Shown here: piece after piece, positions 60,009 to 64,000 of the stretch
Numbering within the stretch: position 1 is the stretch's first letter
How the letters are laid out: each line of letters starts with the position of its first letter
Assembly: GCF_015594545.1 (NCBI RefSeq)
Contig: NZ_JADIIO010000001.1
Location: forward strand, 1,488,001 to 1,552,000
Length of the DNA stretch: 64,000 nucleotides
From: Staphylococcus durrellii
Lineage (GTDB): Bacteria > Bacillota > Bacilli > Staphylococcales > Staphylococcaceae
Reading direction: 5' to 3'
Notes under the pieces: model-generated
Database searches by the model: none
What the model saw: the letters and a program-made list of their open reading frames with translations, nothing else
Told to the model about the DNA's origin: nothing
Made by a program: the position numbers and the translations under genes

Positions 60009-61316
60009 TTATAATGTTTTTTTATAGTTATCTAAATATGATAACGCCCTATTAGCTAATATTTCATAACGCTCTTTTTTATCTTTAATTCTTTGTTCTA
60101 AAGCTGGCAATAAACCAAAGTTAGCATTCATAGGTTGAAAGTTTTTTTCATTTTTAGCATGAGAAATATAGTAAGCCATACTGCCTAACATAGTCTCTCT
60201 TGGGAAAATCACTTCTGCTTTGTTTTTTAATTTGTGTGCAACGTTTATCCCAGCAATTAAACCACTTGCGGCACTTTCTACATAGCCTTCCACGCCAGTC
60301 ATTTGGCCTGCAAAATATAAATTTTCTCTATTTTTTAATGCGTATGTTTCAGTTAGTACATCTGGCGAATTGATAAATGTGTTTCTATGCATTACTCCAT
60401 AACGTACGATTTCTACATTTTCTAAGCCAGGAATAAGACGAATTACATCTTTTTGTGCGCCCCATTTTAAATGTGTTTGGAATCCTACTATATTATATAA
60501 AGTTCCGGCTGCATCATCTTGCCTTAATTGAACAACTGCGTATGGTCTTTTATCCGTTTTGGGATCTTCAAGTCCTACAGGTTTCATTGGACCGAATAAC
60601 AATGTCTTTCTACCACGCTCAGCCATGACTTCGAATGGCATACAACCTTCAAAATATTTTTCTTTTTCAAAGTCATTGGTAGGAGCTACTTCCGCCTCTA
60701 TAACTGCGTCATAAAAACGATTAAATTCTTCTTCAGTCATTGGACAGTTTAAGTATGCAGCTTCGCCTTTATCATATCTTGATTTCAAATAAACTTTATC
60801 CATATCAATCGTATCTTTTTCTATAATAGGTGCAGCTGCATCATAGAAATAAAGTTGATCTTTACCAGTTACGTCTACAATTTCTTTGGCCAAACTATCA
60901 GTAGTAAGAGGGCCTGTTGCAATAATTGTATAACCTTCAGGTATACTGTTAACTTCTTGGTTGAGCACCGATACATTGGGATGATTTCTTAAAGTTTCAG
61001 TTATATAACCCGCAAAATCATGTCTATCAACAGCTAAAGCACCCCCAGCTGGTACCCTTGCACTATCTGCTGCTTTAATAATTAAAGAGTCTAAGCGTCT
61101 CATTTCTTCTTTTAAAACACCAACAGCATTTGTTAAGGCATTACCTCTTAACGAATTAGAACAAACTAGCTCAGCGAATTTATCTGTATGATGCGCAGGC
61201 GTCTGTTTAACTGGTCTCATTTCGATTAAGTTCACTTTTACGCCTCTTTGTGCAAGTTGATATGCTGCCTCAGATCCAGCTAATCCTGCGCCTACCACGT
61301 TAACTGTTTGCATCAT
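60009..61316 (-). CDS. trmFO: Methylenetetrahydrofolate--tRNA-(uracil-5-)-methyltransferase
   Basis: TrmFO makes ribothymidine at position 54 of tRNA using methylene-tetrahydrofolate and FAD. The 435-residue product begins with the dinucleotide-binding [20 protein letters not shown], has [10 protein letters not shown] with the catalytic Cys53 region, and [17 protein letters not shown] near the C-terminus for FAD binding. ATG at 61316 is followed by a second ATG. First gene before xerC in the cluster, preceded by a topA terminator. Confidence 0.97.
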   Translation of the reverse strand: MMQTVNVVGAGLAGSEAAYQLAQRGVKVNLIEMRPVKQTPAHHTDKFAELVCSNSLRGNALTNAVGVLKEEMRRLDSLIIKAADSARVPAGGALAVDRHDFAGYITETLRNHPNVSVLNQEVNSIPEGYTIIATGPLTTDSLAKEIVDVTGKDQLYFYDAAAPIIEKDTIDMDKVYLKSRYDKGEAAYLNCPMTEEEFNRFYDAVIEAEVAPTNDFEKEKYFEGCMPFEVMAERGRKTLLFGPMKPVGLEDPKTDKRPYAVVQLRQDDAAGTLYNIVGFQTHLKWGAQKDVIRLIPGLENVEIVRYGVMHRNTFINSPDVLTETYALKNRENLYFAGQMTGVEGYVESAASGLIAGINVAHKLKNKAEVIFPRETMLGSMAYYISHAKNEKNFQPMNANFGLLPALEQRIKDKKERYEILANRALSYLDNYKKTL

Positions 61317-61340
61317 TTATTTCCTCCATTACATTAAAAT

Positions 61341-61393
61341 AGCAACTACGACAAGTTAAATAGCAAGACACTATATTTTTGCCGTTAGTTGCT
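61341..61393 (-). terminator. topA terminator
   Basis: AGCAACTACG (61341-61350) and CGTTAGTTGCT (61383-61393) form a stem with one bulge, followed on the minus strand by ATTTTAATG. It lies about 80 bases after the topA stop. Confidence 0.7.
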
Positions 61394-61473
61394 TTAATTT
61401 ATATCGTTATCGATTACTTCATTAGTGATAATATTATTTTAACATTAAAACGATAGCTTGTAACAATATATAT

Positions 61474-63540
61474 TTATTTTTGCTCTTCTTCTTTATAGTC
61501 ACAGTTTGAACAAACCACTTGGCTTGTTTTACCTTTTTTACGTTCGACCAAGTATTCATTACATTTTGGACAATCTCTACCTACTGGTTTATCCCAACTA
61601 ATGAAATCACAGTCTGGATACTTAGAGCAACCATAAAACAATCTATTTTTCTTAGATTTACGTTCTACGACTTCTCCCTCTTTACATTTAGGGCATGTCA
61701 CACCAATAGATTTAACAATTGCTTTCGTGTTTCTACAGTCAGGAAAATTTGAACATGCCATAAACTTACCGTAACGTCCCATTTTAATAACCATTGGTGC
61801 GCCACAGAGTTCACAATCTTCCCCAGCAGGTTCATCCTTGATTTCAATTTTTTCCATTTCTTCTTCTGCACGTTCAACATCCTGTTTGAAACTGCTAAAG
61901 AAATCTCTAATAACTTTTTTCCATGCGACTTCTCCTTCAGCAACTTTATCTAATAATGTTTCCATATTAGCAGTGAAGTCGACGTCAATAATTTCAGGGA
62001 AATATTCTTTAACTTGTTCGTGAACAATTTCTCCAAGTTCAGTCGGTACGAACCGTTTACTTTCATTTTTAACATAATTACGTTTTTGAATCGTATCGAT
62101 TGTTGGTGCATAAGTTGATGGACGACCGATTTTTAATTCCTCTAAGGTTTTGACTAAGCGAGCTTCTGTATAACGTGGAGGCGGTTGCGTAAAATGTTGA
62201 GACGGTTCAATATTTGTCGCTGTAACCATTTCTCCTTCGCTTATTTTAGGTAATTTATTATCTTGACTGTCGTCACTGTCATCTTTTGCTTCAACGTAAA
62301 GTGTCATAAAACCTTTAAATTTAATAGTTTGACCATTAGCACGGAATTTCAAATCATTTTGAGTTAGATCCATTGCTACAGTATCCAAAATAGCCGGCGC
62401 CATTTGACTAGCCACAAAACGTTCCCATATTAATTTATAAAGACGGTATTGGTCTCGCGTTAAATAATCTTTCATTTGGCTAGGCGTACGTAATGTACTT
62501 GTTGGCCTTACGGCTTCGTGGGCATCTTGGTCACCTTGGCCTTTCGCCTTACGATTTGAAGTATAAGATTTACCATAAGTCTCTTCGATATAACTTTTTG
62601 CTTCAGCTTTAGCCTGGTCTGATATTCTAGTTGAGTCAGTACGCATATAAGTTATCAAACCTACAGTACCTTGTTTTTTCAAATCTATACCTTCATATAA
62701 TTGTTGCGCTAACATCATCGTTTTACGTGCTTTAAAATTTAATTTACGTGCAGCTTCTTGTTGTAATGTAGAAGTTGTAAAAGGATTAGATGGATAACGT
62801 GTTTTTTCTTTAGTAGTAACCTTTGTTACTTCAAACTGATCGCCATCTAATTGTGTAGTAATTTTTTCTACATCATCTTTATTAGTTAACTTAAATGGTT
62901 TGTTTTTTAAATGAAGAAACTTGGCATTAAATTTAGATTTTTTATGTCTAAATTCCCCTTCAATTTTCCAATACTCCTCGGGTTTGAAATTTCTGATTTC
63001 ATTTTCACGATCAATAACAAGTCTTAATGCAACAGATTGAACACGTCCTGCTGACAAACCTTTTTTTACTTTCTTCCACAGTACTGGTGAGATGTTATAA
63101 CCAACTAATCGGTCCAATACACGTCTAGCTTGTTGTGCATCAACAAGTTCCATTTCAATACCACGTGGGTGTTTAAAGCTATCTTTTACTGCATCTTTAG
63201 TTATTTCATTAAATACTACTCTATTTTCGCTTGTGTCTTCCAAGTCTAACAAGTTAGCTAAATGCCAAGCAATCGCTTCACCTTCACGGTCAGGGTCACT
63301 AGCTAAGTAAATGTTCTTTGCTTTCTTAGCATGTTTTTTTAAGTCTTTGACTACAGGCCCTTTGCCGCGAATTGTTATATATTTCGGTTCATAATCGTTT
63401 TCCTCATCTACACCCATTTGACTTCTAGGTAAGTCTCTAACATGACCCATTGAGGCAATAACTTTATATTTTTTACCTAAATATTTTTCAATAGTTTTAG
63501 CTTTTGCAGGCGATTCAACTATGACTAAGTTTTCTGCCAA
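61474..63540 (-). CDS. topA: DNA topoisomerase I
   Basis: TopA relaxes negative supercoils. The start is TTG at 63540, giving 688 residues ([20 protein letters not shown]); AAGGGGG lies 7 bases before it, while an ATG six codons upstream overlaps this site and has none of its own. Toprim motif [15 protein letters not shown] near 80, active Tyr298 in [10 protein letters not shown], and three C4 zinc fingers at the C-terminus (starting CELCG, CPKCK, CPKCN). It lies between dprA and trmFO as in B. subtilis. Confidence 0.97.
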   Translation of the reverse strand: MAENLVIVESPAKAKTIEKYLGKKYKVIASMGHVRDLPRSQMGVDEENDYEPKYITIRGKGPVVKDLKKHAKKAKNIYLASDPDREGEAIAWHLANLLDLEDTSENRVVFNEITKDAVKDSFKHPRGIEMELVDAQQARRVLDRLVGYNISPVLWKKVKKGLSAGRVQSVALRLVIDRENEIRNFKPEEYWKIEGEFRHKKSKFNAKFLHLKNKPFKLTNKDDVEKITTQLDGDQFEVTKVTTKEKTRYPSNPFTTSTLQQEAARKLNFKARKTMMLAQQLYEGIDLKKQGTVGLITYMRTDSTRISDQAKAEAKSYIEETYGKSYTSNRKAKGQGDQDAHEAVRPTSTLRTPSQMKDYLTRDQYRLYKLIWERFVASQMAPAILDTVAMDLTQNDLKFRANGQTIKFKGFMTLYVEAKDDSDDSQDNKLPKISEGEMVTATNIEPSQHFTQPPPRYTEARLVKTLEELKIGRPSTYAPTIDTIQKRNYVKNESKRFVPTELGEIVHEQVKEYFPEIIDVDFTANMETLLDKVAEGEVAWKKVIRDFFSSFKQDVERAEEEMEKIEIKDEPAGEDCELCGAPMVIKMGRYGKFMACSNFPDCRNTKAIVKSIGVTCPKCKEGEVVERKSKKNRLFYGCSKYPDCDFISWDKPVGRDCPKCNEYLVERKKGKTSQVVCSNCDYKEEEQK

Positions 63541-63732
63541 AGTAGTTCCCCCTTGCATATCTAATTTACAAAGATAAATAATAAACGGTCTAATTTGACT
63601 TTGTCAATGTTTTTAATTTTCATCTTTATTTTTACAACATATCATATTACTCAAGTTTAACTAAATATGAGTAACTATAAATCTATATTTTTATAGACAA
63701 TGTATAGTTGGCAAAATAGCATTTTAATCAAA

Positions 63733-64000
63733 TTATATCGTCATCTTAAAATCTTCTGTTATGTCTTCTGGTTTCATTACAATTTTAGCGCCTTGCTGTG
63801 CGGCTAACATATTGCCTTTAGTCATGCGATCAAATATTCTACCAGAAATCACGTACACTTCTCTATTTTGATCTAATGCACAATTTATCGTTATTTGAGT
63901 ACCTGAATGCGCTTCGGATTCTGTAATTAATACCCCTTTAGCAATACCACTAATCAATCTATTACGTTGAGGGAAATGGTACTTTTTAATATTGGTATAT
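63733..64000 (-). CDS. dprA: DNA-processing protein DprA, C-terminal part (cut by window edge)
   Basis: DprA loads RecA on incoming single-stranded DNA during transformation. Only the last 88 codons are in the window. The visible part reads YHFPQRNRLISGIAKGVLIT and then SGTQITINCALDQNREVYVI, the conserved end of the Rossmann-like DprA domain. The frame is open through base 64000, so the start lies outside. The short tail after the core (MLAAQQGAKIVMKPEDITED) indicates that the extra C-terminal winged-helix domain of some DprA proteins is absent or minimal. It precedes topA with a 190-base gap without other features. Confidence 0.92.
   Translation of the reverse strand, partial: YTNIKKYHFPQRNRLISGIAKGVLITESEAHSGTQITINCALDQNREVYVISGRIFDRMTKGNMLAAQQGAKIVMKPEDITEDFKMTI

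Overview
This window is core chromosome of a low-GC Gram-positive bacterium, almost certainly a coagulase-negative Staphylococcus rather than S. aureus. The protein sequences and the gene order (dprA-topA-trmFO-xerC-hslVU-codY-rpsB-tsf-pyrH-frr-uppS-cdsA-rseP-proS-polC-rimP-nusA-ylxR-ylxQ-infB-rbfA-truB-ribF-rpsO-pnp-rnjB-spoIIIE-ymf cluster-pgsA-cinA-recA-rny-ymdB-kor-miaB-ricA-mutS-mutL-glpP-glpF-glpK) are the Bacillales/staphylococcal arrangement, with no dxr between cdsA and rseP, as expected for mevalonate users. I cannot name the species. The coding direction is almost entirely the minus strand; only two genes, at 15491 and 36436, run on the plus strand. No tRNA, rRNA, insertion sequence, prophage or CRISPR array was seen.

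Layout from 1 upward (that is, from operon ends towards beginnings). 1-3183: glycerol uptake (glpK cut by the window edge, glpF, antiterminator glpP), with a cre box, promoter and antiterminator-type hairpin in front of glpF. 3196-7716: mismatch repair mutS-mutL, which shares its transcript with glpP. 7976-10964: miaB-ricA-thiW and a thiamine-binding-type small protein. 11085-14428: a poly-gamma-glutamate hydrolase-like gene and 2-oxoacid:ferredoxin oxidoreductase korAB. 14540-18828: ymdB, a small plus-strand gene, RNase Y and recA with a LexA box. 18997-28805: cinA, pgsA and the ymf cluster (HTH membrane protein, ACT/P-loop protein, EF-P aminopentanone reductase, a pair of M16 peptidase-like proteins, GntR regulator) ending at spoIIIE. 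29048-33629: rnjB, pnp, a staphylococcal intergenic repeat and rpsO with its leader. 33739-43013: ribF, truB, rbfA, then an unusual two-gene insertion, then the infB-ylxQ-ylxR-nusA-rimP operon with a leader hairpin. 43095-56086: polC, proS, rseP, cdsA, uppS, frr, pyrH, tsf, rpsB. 56167-64000: codY, hslUV, xerC, trmFO, topA and the end of dprA.

The window concentrates RNA-decay genes (rny, ricA, rnjB, pnp, ymdB), translation genes and DNA repair/segregation genes (mutSL, recA, spoIIIE, xerC, topA). Start codons were revised where the ribosome binding site decides (korA, rpsO, truB, rimP, polC, uppS, pyrH, hslU, hslV, topA).

The least ordinary segment is 36111-38487. In Bacillus subtilis infB is followed closely by rbfA; here infB has its own strong terminator, then come a minus-strand protein of 327 residues with a faint uracil-DNA-glycosylase-like pattern and a convergent WYL-like HTH regulator, after which rbfA restarts from a good promoter of its own. 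This is the best candidate for something undescribed. Other points worth checking are a terminator-like hairpin in the rimP-nusA leader (candidate NusA autoregulation), a hairpin that buries the xerC ribosome binding site, and a CinA whose C-terminal deamidase motif is lost.
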